Positions 34,297 through 45,291 of a stretch of 64,000 bases of DNA are shown one piece after another. The DNA lies in NCBI GenBank assembly GCA_026214975.1, contig CM047805.1, positions 113,641,845 to 113,705,844 on the forward strand. Reading direction: 5' to 3'. A program made the translations under genes and the position numbers. The notes below the pieces were generated by a model. That model saw nothing but the letters and a program-made list of their open reading frames with translations, was not told the origin of the DNA and searched no databases. Position 1 is the stretch's first letter, and the number at the start of each line of letters is the position of its first letter. Source of the stretch: Gentiana macrophylla. Lineage: Eukaryota; Streptophyta; Magnoliopsida; Gentianales; Gentianaceae.

Positions 34297-36620
34297 ATCT
34301 ATATTTATTCGTATAAAATATTAGATCTAAGGAGTGGAATATGCATGTGTAGATTGCATTATTTTTGTTTTTAATTTTATTATTTTCGAAAATTTTATGA
34401 TGAATGCTTGCGATTGTTGTGGTTGAAGAGATGGATTGGGGTTGGTATTGTTTACCCGTTAGATCTATTGTAAACTCGTATAAACGATGAAAATTCGTTC
34501 ATGTGAGTATAGGAAATTATGTAATTTATCTTTATTGCAAGTTTAATTTCCAGCAAATAGATCTAGTTTGTAGCTGTTTAGTATTTTTGCTTTTCCCGTT
34601 GATCGAACCGTTGAAACGAAGATCCCTCCGGTCAGAATCAAGATTAGAAGAAGATGATCAACTCCACAAATTTTGGCGTCGATCAGGGTCCGTTTCGATA
34701 TCCGTTTGATGCTGCGAAGAGGTTGCTGTAACAGAAAAACGCAGGATTCACAGATACACTACCTGTGACTTCCTCGATTTTCTGGGAGAGTTTGGACAAT
34801 TGAAACAAAAATCCGACCGTTCAGATTGATCAACTTGGAGTTTTGGACGTACCATAAAAATTTCAGGTCGATCGATTCATCTCGATTCCCGATCTGCCTC
34901 AGGAAGTCTTTGATGCGGTGCAGTCAAAGTTAGATTCAGCAGCAAGTTGGGCGGTTAACTGGAGAAAATTGACAAGTCAAAGCTCCGATCCAACCGTCCA
35001 TATTGGAGTTCGAGAAGTGAAGAAAATATCTGGAAAGTTTCGTCCCGATCCGAGTTCGTTTGGTTTCCGATCATCGAAGAGTTCGAACAGCTGCAGATTT
35101 TGTTAGAAAGTAGTAAACCCTAGTTAGGGTTTTGGTTTTTATTTTCTATTAGATTAGATACGGGGGTACCAACGATCCATCTCGGTGTTTAAATTTTCCG
35201 CAATTTTATTTTTTATGTGTTTGATCATAAAATAGACATAAAATCGGAATTGCCATGACATGCATCATATCATAAATCCACTCCATGCATACATGTAGAA
35301 TTTTAATTTTGGTAATTAAAATAGGCATGTATACAAACTCGCGTAATTAGTTGAAATTTAATTAATACGTGGTAATTAATTAATTTAGTAACTAATTAAA
35401 GATCCGAGGACGGGTTATGAAATCGTTAGCCTTCGGTGTGTGTTCTCGGTGAACCGCCTTAAAGTCGAAACGAGATCACGTTTTCAATTCGTAGTGTCTA
35501 CGAGATTGAATGATGGTAAAAGAACAATAAATCTTGGATAAAAACGGTTCGCCTTTAGGTTGGGTGGTCAATCGAAGCCGCTCAAACGACTTAACCCTCC
35601 TAGTGTGATGTATGCACGGGGTCCGGCAAGACTAAGCCAAACCGAGAGCGGAGGGTGATTCCTTCTAATCTCAATAGGGCTCTCTTGACCCGATTTCGTC
35701 CGGATCGTCACATATGTTCCAACGAATAGGACGGGTAGGCTTGCCTACGCCACCGACACCATTCGAATCCTTGATTTTATGTTAACATCAAAAGACGTGG
35801 TTAGTTAACCCACCACCACTTCCAAAATATTGAGTGGGAGCGGGAAGGCGACAACCAACCCCACGGTCTCTACTATAGATGCAAGTAAGTGAGAGAAGGG
35901 TGACGCCGCGGGCGCTTTGATTTCGCCCCCTACGGATGGTGTTCACCCCTATCAACATTCATGGCTTGGTCTCCGAAAGGATAGGATTTACGGGTACTCG
36001 CCGGGTCACCGACCTATCCTACGACGGCACACTCGGGCGTACTCAAGAGATCCGATATAGTAGGTCACACTCATCAAGGGTATTTTTGGTAATACCTAGG
36101 CTAAAAAAGGAAGGTAGTCAATGAATAAAGGGATGTTCGATTCTCGTGGGATGTCCGATTCTCACAAGTTATTCATTGATTTAACCGTTGATCTCTTTGA
36201 CCTACCCTACGGCGGCAGATCGAGATGCAAGGTTAAAACCTTGGAATGGTAGAGTAGACTTACTTTTAGTTTACAATTCCTAAAATACAATAATATAGTA
36301 GTGTTAAACTTGAATTAATATATGTCATTTTATTTACAAAGATCATATCCCTTACTAAATTGCTTAAAAATTTATAATTGACTAGTATTGACTTCGTTAA
36401 AAGTGGAAAGTAACTAGGACGTTGAACTAGTTAATTGATAATGCAATTATTTTTGAAAGAGATATTTTCTCTTAAGCCTTTTTAAACCAAAGTGACATAT
36501 GGGTATGTCACTAGTGTCATTCGTGTTAAACGGGAGACAAACTTAGTTTGATCAAAGGTGATTTTGGACTTTGAAATTCTTCTAGTGAATTTTAAGTGTG
36601 TAGTGATTACACGAGTAAAT

Positions 36621-37010
36621 TTTCTAATTGAAAAATCGGAAAATCATGAAGTGTTACTAGTTGGACGATATTTGGAATTGATGAACTAGTGGGAGCTTTA
36701 TGATTTATTGTTTTTCTAGAACATTAGAAAAGTGTAATTGACTACACACGTAACCGTTCTAATTGAAAAACCGGAAAGTCATGAAATGTCGCTAGTTGGA
36801 CGATATTTGGAATCGATGAACTAGTGGGAGTTCTATGATTTGTTGTTTTTCTGGAAACATTAGAACTGTGTAAGTGTTTACATGAGAGATTTTCAAATTG
36901 AAAAATTGGAAAATCATAAAATAGAGCATTGCTGGTTAGACGGTATTTGGAACCGATAAACTAGTGGGAGCTTTAATGTTATGATTTGTTGTTTTTTCTG
37001 GTATGATAGA
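36621..37010 (+). repeat. Threefold tandem repeat, 135-bp period
   Basis: AATTGAAAAA(T/C)(C/T)GGAAA(A/G)TCAT starts at 36626, 36761 and 36896, exactly 135 bp apart. Each unit also holds GCTAGTTGGACGATATTTGG-like sequence and AACTAGTGGGAG. The period is a multiple of three (45 codons), although all present frames contain stops. Confidence 0.88.
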
Positions 37011-39639
37011 AAATCCGAGAAGTCCTAACAAGTAACAATCGAAATAGACATCCCACGGTTCAAGAGTAGTGTCTACTCAAACGAACATTGGTTCAAAGAT
37101 CAATTTCCATTCACGGAAAGTCAAGAATGGGAGAATATGTCTAAAAGTGTTAGTCATCTAAAACTGAGATGATTTTAAGGCCAAAAACGAAAATTAACAA
37201 ACTGAAAGTCATAGGATAAGGATAGTGATTTCGGATCACCAACCTATGAATCCTTGGTGATTTTCTCTTAGGCTATGTTCTTTGGAAGAACGAGATAGTT
37301 GTGCATTAACGATTAATAGACAACGAGCAGTAATTTTAGCAAAATAGTGGGAGTGATATGAGGAAATGAATCTCAGATTCAATCCTTGGATATCGCAGAA
37401 GATTTATTTTTCTGTTTAAGATTCGTTGGAACGAATGGATTTACCTTTTATTCGATAATTTGTTTGTCTTATAGAAAGTGAATATACCATTTGTAGTACG
37501 AATCTAAGACTCGGACTTTTGCTTGATAAAGTCAAAACCACTAAGAAATCATGAAATACGATATGTACCATCTTAAGAACTATTAAAAGCAATTGGTTTC
37601 TATATTTAGATAAACGCTTCTTCATATTCCATAGTTAGTGCATAGTCCCTAAAAGACAAGACTCAAGACCGGCTCAGGGTGATTCCTTTCTCGACCTGGT
37701 TATATTGTCTCAAAGGTTCAATGACTAAGTTTCCTTTCAATCGGGAAAGGATAATGGTTATAAAGAAGTAACATAGCTTGTTCATGACGACCTTCGGGTC
37801 TAATGAAAAATACAAGCTAGTAGGAGCTTCCGAGTAGTGACTTCTTGTCTGATAACTATTCAAACACTCCGGTAAGTTTATCCAAAATATTTTATGGTGT
37901 CTCGGATTCTGTTAGAGATGGAGTATTCTATACTGTAAATGGGCCATCACATAGTCACAGAGGCGATGTTCGGCCTGCCTCATAGTGAAATGCTTTTCAC
38001 TAAGGAAGAAACCATTGAATTGCCTTACATAGTTGTAGATGTGCTACAATACCTTCGCTTAACTCAATAAAGATATTGGAAGTGAAATAACGGTTTACAT
38101 TGAAATGTAGAACCCAGAAGTCTACCTAGAATGTGCTTTGGAATTAACGGATAATGAGTGGATTCGGTTCACCCAAATTCCGTCAATATAAGCATTTAGC
38201 ACATGATGCTTGATGGTAGGACTGAATTTCACGTACGCTCGGGTCGATGACCAAATCGTGATATATCTTGAAGAATTGAGAGAAAGGTTCGTTATCGATT
38301 CTTGACATCCGGAAGGGACGACTATCTTTGTTGCATCCTTTACGATAGAATCCATGAACAGTAAAACCTTGAACCTTGAAGTACGAATACTCAAGGTAGT
38401 TACAAACTGATTAAAATCAGACCACATCCAACATCGGTTGTTGGTGATGACACTAAATACTACTGAACTAAATCAGAATTTCGATCCACCAAGAAAATAG
38501 TGGGAGTATGGTTTATCCATTACCCATTATGGGTTCTGCGGACTTAATAGTCTACAGGATCGATCGATCACCTATGGCTCTTTTGTGAGCTGTATAGGAT
38601 TCTGATAATAGAGGTTGGTTTACAAGCCATAACCCTGTGAATGGAGTTTGGTACTCCAGAGCTGTTCATACTCTTGTAGAACCACCTGAGTGTCTCAGGC
38701 CCAGTGGGAGTAATTGGATCTACATGGAAAAGAGTAGAAGGAATAGGAAAGTTTATCTTTCAGAGCAAAGCTTGAGTGGTCTAGGGGTAATTCCCTAAGA
38801 AGTAGAGAGTTAATCAGACCGTGGACTCTCTTACCACTTAGTATAGCATGATTTCGTTCAAAAGCAGAAAATAGGGGTGATTTCCCTGAGATTTTCTTGC
38901 CAAACAAACGGAATCTGGATTCATTCGGAACAGAAGGGCATTGCCTTATGAACCCATGACAGGATGACTGTCAAGGCTTATGTCCTTTGTGGATAAAAAG
39001 GAAACCTCTCGGTCATTGGAAGTCATATATTTCTATAATATATGGATTTGACCGTAATATTGATAAGTCTTGTGTAGACTGGATATCAATTTTAGTATGA
39101 AGAGTGAATATATACATATATATTAGTGTTTGTGAAGGATAACGCTGCACCAGTTGGACTCAACATGGGTGTGTTATCTGAAGTCAGAATCTGACAATGC
39201 CACAATTCTCTGCAACAGAGATTTGGACAACATTCTGAAGAGTTTGACTCGGTCGAATTCATTAGAATCAGTCATTGGTTTCCCATCCATCTTATTGGTT
39301 AAGATGATGCATCTGTGTATGCAACATTCAACGAGGAAGTTCTACCCTATGCCTCAGGAATGACTCTCTAAATCTTCGGATAAAGAGAAATGGGATGGAT
39401 TCTCTTTGTGACAAGAGATGGTCAGGTTATTGAACGTCAATTTTGATCGAATCTTAGATTCGGCAGTTAACAAAGCAAGTTTAGTATGTCCTTTAGTATC
39501 TTGAGAGAACGAGGAATAATATGCGGACATATTCATGTATGAGCTTGGATATGTGTGATACACTGATTTTGACTTTAAGTCAGATTGAGGATGATCGTTA
39601 AAGTCGATCTCGGTCTCAGTGTTTACTCTTGTTGAAGCT

Positions 39640-39960
39640 ATTGCTGGAGAAATCCAAAGACGCCAACTCGACTTTAACTAGTTGGGTGATTAGCGGCTTC
39701 GTAGTAGCTAGAGAGGCGAAATAGCTTAAGGATTTCCTTTCCATATCTGGGAGTCATTCTAGATTTGGAAAGCAGATACCACATCATTGTGCAAACGATG
39801 AAGGGGTAGCTTATAAGGATTTCCGAAATCACTTGAGTTCAAGAGCATATTGGGAAAGTACCACATGATTAGATGGACCGGCGACGTTTTGATTCTACGG
39901 ATCGCCTCGAGCCGACAACCTGACTGATCATTAAGACCCATGACATTCAGATATAGGTGC
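39640..39960 (+). pseudogene. Copia RNase H remnant of family-A element
   Basis: Plus-strand frames give, in order, an AREAK.LKDFLS-like block (39710-39745), a PHHCANDEG-like block (39779-39803), RNHLSSR-like sequence, YHMIRW-type residues near 39858-39873, and ADNLTD near 39912-39930. This is the order of conserved blocks in Copia RNase H (EAKWLKDFL, HCDN, KYHMIR, EDNLTDPLTK). Stops and frameshifts separate them. The block ends 118 bp before the first polypurine tract, the normal place for the pol terminus. Confidence 0.72.
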
Positions 39961-40077
39961 TCCCCGAGTCACTGACCTATCCTACGACGGCATACTCGGA
40001 GTGTACTTTGGAATCTGAAATGGTTATGATAAGTTTTGTGGGTACTAAAATACGGGATGAGTCTCCATTGCTTTAGA

Positions 40078-40165
40078 GCAAGTGGGAGATGTAGTTTGCT
40101 GTAGTTTTAAATAATAGGATGTGCTCTAAAACAATTAATCACAAGCTTTCGTGCAAGTGGGAGAT
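40078..40165 (+). promoter_or_regulatory. Duplicated polypurine tract of Copia family-A
   Basis: GCAAGTGGGAGAT occurs at 40078-40090 and again at 40153-40165. The second copy directly precedes TGTTAGG of the 3' LTR and is the expected primer for plus-strand DNA. The first copy lies 75 bp upstream. Confidence 0.85.
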
Positions 40166-42001
40166 TGTTAGGTGTGATGCCCGAAAGACAATTTTTGTAA
40201 TTGTTTTATTTAATAAATGAAATGATATTATTATTCATATTTATTATTCTCATAATCACCGATGTGACAATAGTATTTACACTACAGAAAACCCTGAGTA
40301 TATCGTTTATGTAATCACTTAACTCAGTGTATGAGATATACACGGGAGGATTGAGTTAGTGAAGATGTACTTAAAATACAATTAGTCCGTAGTAAAGTTA
40401 ATCGAGAGTATCGGGTCTCCCCTTTAACGTACTATTAATGCGCCCATAACACGATAGGTGTGATCGTCTTATCCGGACTTTCGGTTAAGGGAACCTAATG
40501 GGGCATTTATATATGATAGATATATCATATAGGGCTGGACCGATTTGATCTGAGTTCTCAATATAATTCCGTAATTGAGAAGTCTTATCGAATCATTAGA
40601 TGATCATATTATGGATATATCTTAATCTCGAGGTGATCACGATGATCGCTTGAATCGATTATGAGGTTTGACTTGACGGTTAAGGATTACACCGAGTGCG
40701 TGATCTGAATTACCCCATCTTGGCATTATACTGGATTGAGTGAGTAGTCTGTGTTATCACAGATACGGAATCCATTCCTTCCATTTATGGAAGTAGATAG
40801 ACAGTTCCCTTATGAGTTAATCCTAGACATTGATCGATCCATGGGATTCATATTACACTGATTAGCTACCCAGTGAGTTATTTGAATTATTGATCACTAG
40901 GGGTTAACGGTAAGTAAGGACAAGATGTTCGAAAAGGGTTAACGGTAACTTCCCGATTTAGAATGAGCGATCATGGAGGATTAATCCATATGAAATGATT
41001 ATATCGGTGGACGCTTATTACTTTTCGTGAGGAGATAAATATAATCTTATAATCGGAGGAGTGCGATCACGGGATTATGGTGGCATATTCTCGTGATTGA
41101 TTTATCGAATATAATTATTCGCATTCATAAGATAATTATTTATTTGATTTATCGGAGCCGTGATTATTTGTCCATGGTCCCCGACGCGTGCCTCTATTAT
41201 AGCATGTATATTCTCGGACGTCGAATCCTAATAATATTAGTTTAGTTCGTGTTGGACTTTATTAAAACGATATGTGAATTAATTGTTTGGTGGACTATTA
41301 AATTAGTTGGGCTAAATAATTAAATATGTGGAAAAGACATTTTCCATAATCTTGGCCCAATTATTGTGTAATGGCAAAATTAATATTGACTAGGTCAATA
41401 TATGTTTGTGGCGCCACATGTGTCTTTATTTTAACAAGGAATTAGTTTTCTTGTGTGTTAAAAAGACATGTGCATAAAAATATTTATTGGATAAATATTT
41501 ATGGTAAATAATAAAGATATGAATATTCTTGATTTGTTCTAGAATATTTTGGGATTATCTTTTATTTACTAGGATTATTATAATTGATTTTGTATTAATT
41601 ATAAAATCCTTGGAGGCTAAGTTTTACTCTCCTATATAAAGAGAGTTCTCCCAAGCCTTAGAATACACTTGAGAATTTCGAATTCCCCTTAGTAATTGAG
41701 AGGAAGAAATTTTCGGCCATAGTCTAGGGAAAATCTTGGTGATTTTTCCGGGTAGCATATCGGAGGGGTTCGAGTCGAGAATTCCTTCCACCGGGAATTG
41801 CTTGGATCACACGTACGGAAGATCGTGGTGCTCTTCACATCATTGTTCGATCATCCTAATAGCGGTTCTCCAACTTGGATTTTGAGATCCAAGAGGTATG
41901 TTCTACAACTTACTTGTAGATGTAGATTTAATGTTTTATTACGAGTATTTTATAGATCTAGATCCTTAAATCGCTTCCGTTGCGATGATATTTTCCTAAC
42001 A
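40166..42001 (+). mobile_element. Copia family-A 3' LTR
   Basis: The 1836-bp partner of 32444-34277, with the same TGTTAGG start, CCTAACA end and TATA box (41633). The target duplication GGTTT follows at 42002-42006. Confidence 0.95.
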
Positions 42002-42006
42002 GGTTT
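42002..42006. repeat. Copia target-site duplication, right copy
   Basis: GGTTT, identical to 32439-32443. The Athila-type LTR resumes directly after it. Confidence 0.9.
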
Positions 42007-42461
42007 GTGGTATGAGTTAGCGCTCAATATCGACAACTCTAGTTCTTTATATGTATGGCTATTACGGACCAATTAAGGAGGGTAGCTTGCGTATAGATTG
42101 TCTACTACCATTGTCGGAGTAGATATGGTTCGGAGTTGTACCCGTAGCTGAACAATGAATAAATTCATCAATGGGGAGGACTGTTTCATGTGTGGGGGGA
42201 ATAACTAATTACTTATAATTGAACTAATACATTAGAAACTCGTTTTGCTTCGTGTGAACTAGCATAACCTTGTTAGTTTGAGGAACCAATTTTACTACCG
42301 TCTATATTATAGTTGGTCGTAGACCATATTCGTGACAAGCTCAATCTTGATAATTAGACGTTCTTACGAGTCTCTATGGGATCGACCTTGATTTTCTAGT
42401 ACTCTACTACAATAGGCCTAGTCCTTTTGCTAGTAAGTGCCTTGCACGCGATCAAGATTTT

Positions 42462-42480
42462 TGGTACCATTGCTGGGGAC
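42462..42480 (+). promoter_or_regulatory. Primer binding site of Athila/Tat-type element
   Basis: TGGTACCATTGCTGGGGAC lies 8 bp after the LTR end. It resembles TGGCGCCGTTGCCGGGGA, the tRNA-Asp-complementary PBS common in Athila/Tat elements, with differences of the C-to-T and G-to-A type. Confidence 0.8.
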
Positions 42481-42617
42481 TCGTGTCAAGAATACTTTTT
42501 ATTTAAGATTGATTTTTCTGTATATATTTGAGTCTGTTTAATCGAGTCTTTTTATAGATCGCTTATATCTTTGAGTCGCATGCAGTCGATTCTGTTAAAA
42601 ATGGGAAAAAATAGCAT

Positions 42618-42650
42618 CCGGTTTACCGGGGCTCTACCGCGGTAAACCGG
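42618..42650 (+). other. Leader stem-loop with palindromic core
   Basis: CCGGTTTACC (42618-42627) pairs perfectly with GGTAAACCGG (42641-42650). Between and overlapping them lies TACCGCGGTA (42635-42644), a perfect 10-bp palindrome. It is between the PBS and gag. Retroviral leaders often hold dimerisation or packaging stem-loops with self-complementary loops here, but no function is shown for this one. Confidence 0.7.
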
Positions 42651-42846
42651 GGGTCTAAATTTTGACAGAATCATTTCTGTTAGTTTAGAGTCAATTCAGT
42701 AGTCAAAGTCTGTATTTTTGAGTCTTCCAGGCGTGTGTAACAGCTGCCGAGGCAAGTCACTAACCTTTTTATTTTCTTTTTGTGTCTTGTAGTACGCTAC
42801 ATGAAGTTCAGCAGCCAAACTCGAGAGATTCATACCTGAGATTGAA

Positions 42847-44518
42847 AAGTTTGCTAGGCAAAAAAGAAAGGAAGCTCGAGAGGGATCTGTTAGGCTGGCG
42901 GACGACGTGATTTCGCACGAAGGAGATCACAGCGAGAGGGAAGAAGAGATTCAACCTTTGGAAGATACAGAAATTAACATAGCACAAAACGGACAGAATG
43001 GACATAATGGAGCAGGAATTGTGGTACAAGAAGATAGGAGAACTCTACAGAGTTATGCAATGCCAACAATTGAGCAATTTGTGCCAGCAATTGTTCAGCC
43101 TGAGGATGCAGCTGAGGTATTTCACCCGAAACCGAATGTGATACAAACGGTGACTAATTACACTACCTTTCATGGAGTAATGAACGAATATCCTAGTGTA
43201 CACGTCACCAACTTTCTGGAGATAGTCAGCACGGTTAAGCTAGCAAGAGTACCTGAAGACAACATCAAGTTGAAATTGTTTCCATTCACTCTGAAGGACA
43301 AAGCAAAGATATGGTTATTGTCTCTAGCACCGGGATCGATCCAAACTTGGACCGATTTGTTGCAGAAGTTTATGAACAAGTACTGCCCACCTGGGAAGTC
43401 ACTACAAATGAGACAAGACATTACGAATTTCAAGTAGAAACCCACTGAAACCTTTGAAAAATCTTGGGAAAGATTTAAGGAAGCACAGAGAAGATGCCCT
43501 CACCATGATATCACTTTGCCCGTACGAATGCATAGTTTTTATCACGGATTGCGGCCAAGTGAACAAATGAGAGTTGATGCATCAAGCAACGGATGTTCTG
43601 CGTTGATATCACCTGAAGAAGCCGAAGAGAAATTGGATCAAATTACGCTTACAAGTCAATGGGGAACGCATCATATTGAAACGGCCAAAGTAGCTGAAGG
43701 CGTATTTGGAGAAGATACTTCTCAAAAGACCTTAAACCAGCTAATGGCGAAGAACAAAAAGATAAATGGCATGCAAGAGCGCATGGCCAAGGTTGAGAAA
43801 GTTCAAGATATTTAAATATCCAACACTGAGACGTGAACTATATAGGGAGGCAAGAAAATCCTTATAAGGCGGATATCGCCCGGGTTCTCATGACCACCAT
43901 GGTTTTAGACTGAGTGACCCTACTGGGGGTTTTTGACAAAGTGATTCAAATGGTGGAGAGAGACCGAGACAAACTGGTGGATTCATGCCTCAATTCAACA
44001 AGTCCGGTGGTTGGGAAGCAGCCATGGATAAAATGAGTTCAACTGTGACCGACACGGCCAATCAACTTACGAAATCCATGACTGATCTGAATACAAACTT
44101 CACCACATATTGTCAGAAGAATGATACAAGACTGACCAATCAGGAAGCCTTAGTGTAGAATCTTTCACACCAAGTGGGGCAGATTGCAGAACAAGTGTCA
44201 GCCCATCCTCTGGGAGGATTGCCAAGTAATACTGAGAAGAATCCGAAGGACGTGAATGCAATCATGACTAGAAGCGGAAAGGAACTGCCTGGACCAACTA
44301 TACCTACTGTCCAGGAAGAATCAGAAAGCAGTCAGCAGTAGAATGCAGCAGAATCTGGAGAAAAAGAGGGCGATGGCGGGACACTACGCCGAGAAACCGA
44401 GTCTCGAAAATTAGCAGACAAGCGAGCAGAGCAAAGCGAGCAATCGGCCAGAAAGTCTTCACAAATCAGAACTATTAATCCCGCTACTTTACCCTATCCT
44501 CTAGGAAATATAAGCTAA
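42847..44518 (+). pseudogene. Athila/Tat-type gag, broken
   Basis: Gag forms the capsid that packages element RNA. The first frame (about 42847-43815) begins with a basic stretch (RQKRKEAREG) and holds the retrotransposon gag core: KLKLFPFTLKDKAKIWL, then LAPGSIQTWTDLLQKF and KYCPPGK. TAG stops it at 43435-43437, and the core continues in the same frame through WERFKEAQRRCPHH. After about 43815 the frame shifts. The second part (about 43920-44518) includes NLSHQVGQIAEQVS and NAIMTRSGKELPG, the typical region before the protease, with stops at 44156, 44339 and 44516. No clear CCHC zinc knuckle was found. The true start codon is uncertain. Confidence 0.88.
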
Positions 44519-44563
44519 ATAATGATGATGCGCGTTATAAAAGTTAATAGAGATGTTTAAAAG

Positions 44564-45270
44564 TTGCAAGTGAATATACCTTTGGTAGAAGCTCTGGCCG
44601 GAATGCCAAAGTATGCAAAATTCTTGAAAGAGGAAATCTCTACAAAAAGGAAATTGTTAGACCTTGAGACTATATGGCTTAACGAGCAATGCTCGGCAGT
44701 TTTGCAACGCAAACTGCCTCCCAAGTGGAAAGATCTTAGGAGCTTCCTCATACCATGCACAATTGGAGGAGTATGCCTAAACAAAGCATTGTGTGATCTT
44801 GGAGCCAGTGTCAATCTAATGCCACTCTTCATCTTTCACAAGTTGGGCATGAAAGAATTGAATGAAACATCTATAACCCTTCAATTAGCAGATGGTTCCA
44901 TGAAGCCACCATATGGAGTGGTGGAGGATGTTCGGTAAAAGTTGATAAGTTTGTATTCCATGTAGACTTTGTGGTGCTAGACATGGAAGCTAACCACGAT
45001 GTTCCATTGAGCATAGGAAGACCATTCCTGGCTACGCGCAAAACATTGATAGATGTTCATAAGGGTGAGCTGATTCTGAGAGTGAATGAGGACAAAGTAG
45101 TATTCAATGTGATGAATTCGATGAGGTATGCACAAGATGAAGGAGAATCATGCTACATGCTAGATGCCATAGATGAACTTGTGTTGGAATTATATCAGCA
45201 AGTGGCGCAAGACCCTGAAGTAGCAGAGACTTTGCTCCTGGAGAATGAGGAAAGCTATGAGAAAACCTAG
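44564..45270 (+). pseudogene. Retropepsin-like aspartic protease, frameshifted
   Basis: The protease would cut the gag-pol polyprotein. The first frame (44564-44938) contains YAKFLKEEISTKRKL, PCTIGG and CDLGASVNLMP, where DLGAS is the DTGA-type catalytic motif as it appears in Athila/Tat elements. A single-base loss at about 44936 shifts the frame. The next frame (from about 44940) continues the same domain with DKFVFHVDFVVLDME, DVPLSIGRPFLATRKTLIDV and KGELILRVNED, the second half of the fold. It ends at TAG 45268-45270. Confidence 0.9.
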
Positions 45271-45291
45271 CCTGGGTGTAGCGAAGGTCAA

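Larger units (their letters stand above)
34297..40077 (+). pseudogene. Decayed interior (leader, gag-pol remnants) of Copia family-A
   Basis: No continuous frame survives; open stretches stay below 75 codons on the plus strand, with many stops. The leader (about 34300-36250) resembles the minus strand of 29600-29800. A threefold 135-bp repeat lies at 36621-37010. From about 37000 to 39600 codon-like sequence is too eroded to assign to integrase or RT with confidence. Only RNase H (39640-39960) is recognisable. It is either an old autonomous element or a non-autonomous derivative that kept Copia ends. Confidence 0.6.
32444..42001 (+). mobile_element. Complete Copia (Ty1) element, family A, with decayed interior
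   Basis: The 9558-bp element has 1.83-kb LTRs (32444-34277 and 40166-42001) beginning TGTTAGGTGTGATGCCC and ending TTTCCTAACA, a PBS at 34278, and two polypurine tracts before the 3' LTR. It sits in the left LTR of the Athila-type element with the duplication GGTTT on both sides. The 5.9-kb interior has no ORF over about 90 codons, but an RNase H remnant at 39640-39960 assigns it to Copia. Related sequence makes up the interior of the family-C element at 26045-30486. Confidence 0.93.
31443..42454 (+). mobile_element. Athila/Tat-type left LTR, split by Copia element
   Basis: Two parts, 31443-32443 and 42007-42454, join to a 1449-bp LTR beginning TGATGACGG and ending CGCGATCA. They align throughout with the right LTR (49749-51161). 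A TATAAATA box (31869) and an AATAAA signal (31930) lie in the order expected for U3-R. The split is caused by the Copia element at 32444-42001, which duplicated GGTTT. Confidence 0.93.

Noticed and set aside
34101..34316. Open frame repeated at 41798-42076
   Set aside because: Both copies lie in the ends of the Copia family-A LTRs. The similarity is that of the LTR, not of a host gene.
42801..42839. ATG at 42801 as the gag start
   Set aside because: The frame from this ATG stops after 12 codons (TGA at 42837) and is not the gag frame. The original gag start cannot be fixed.
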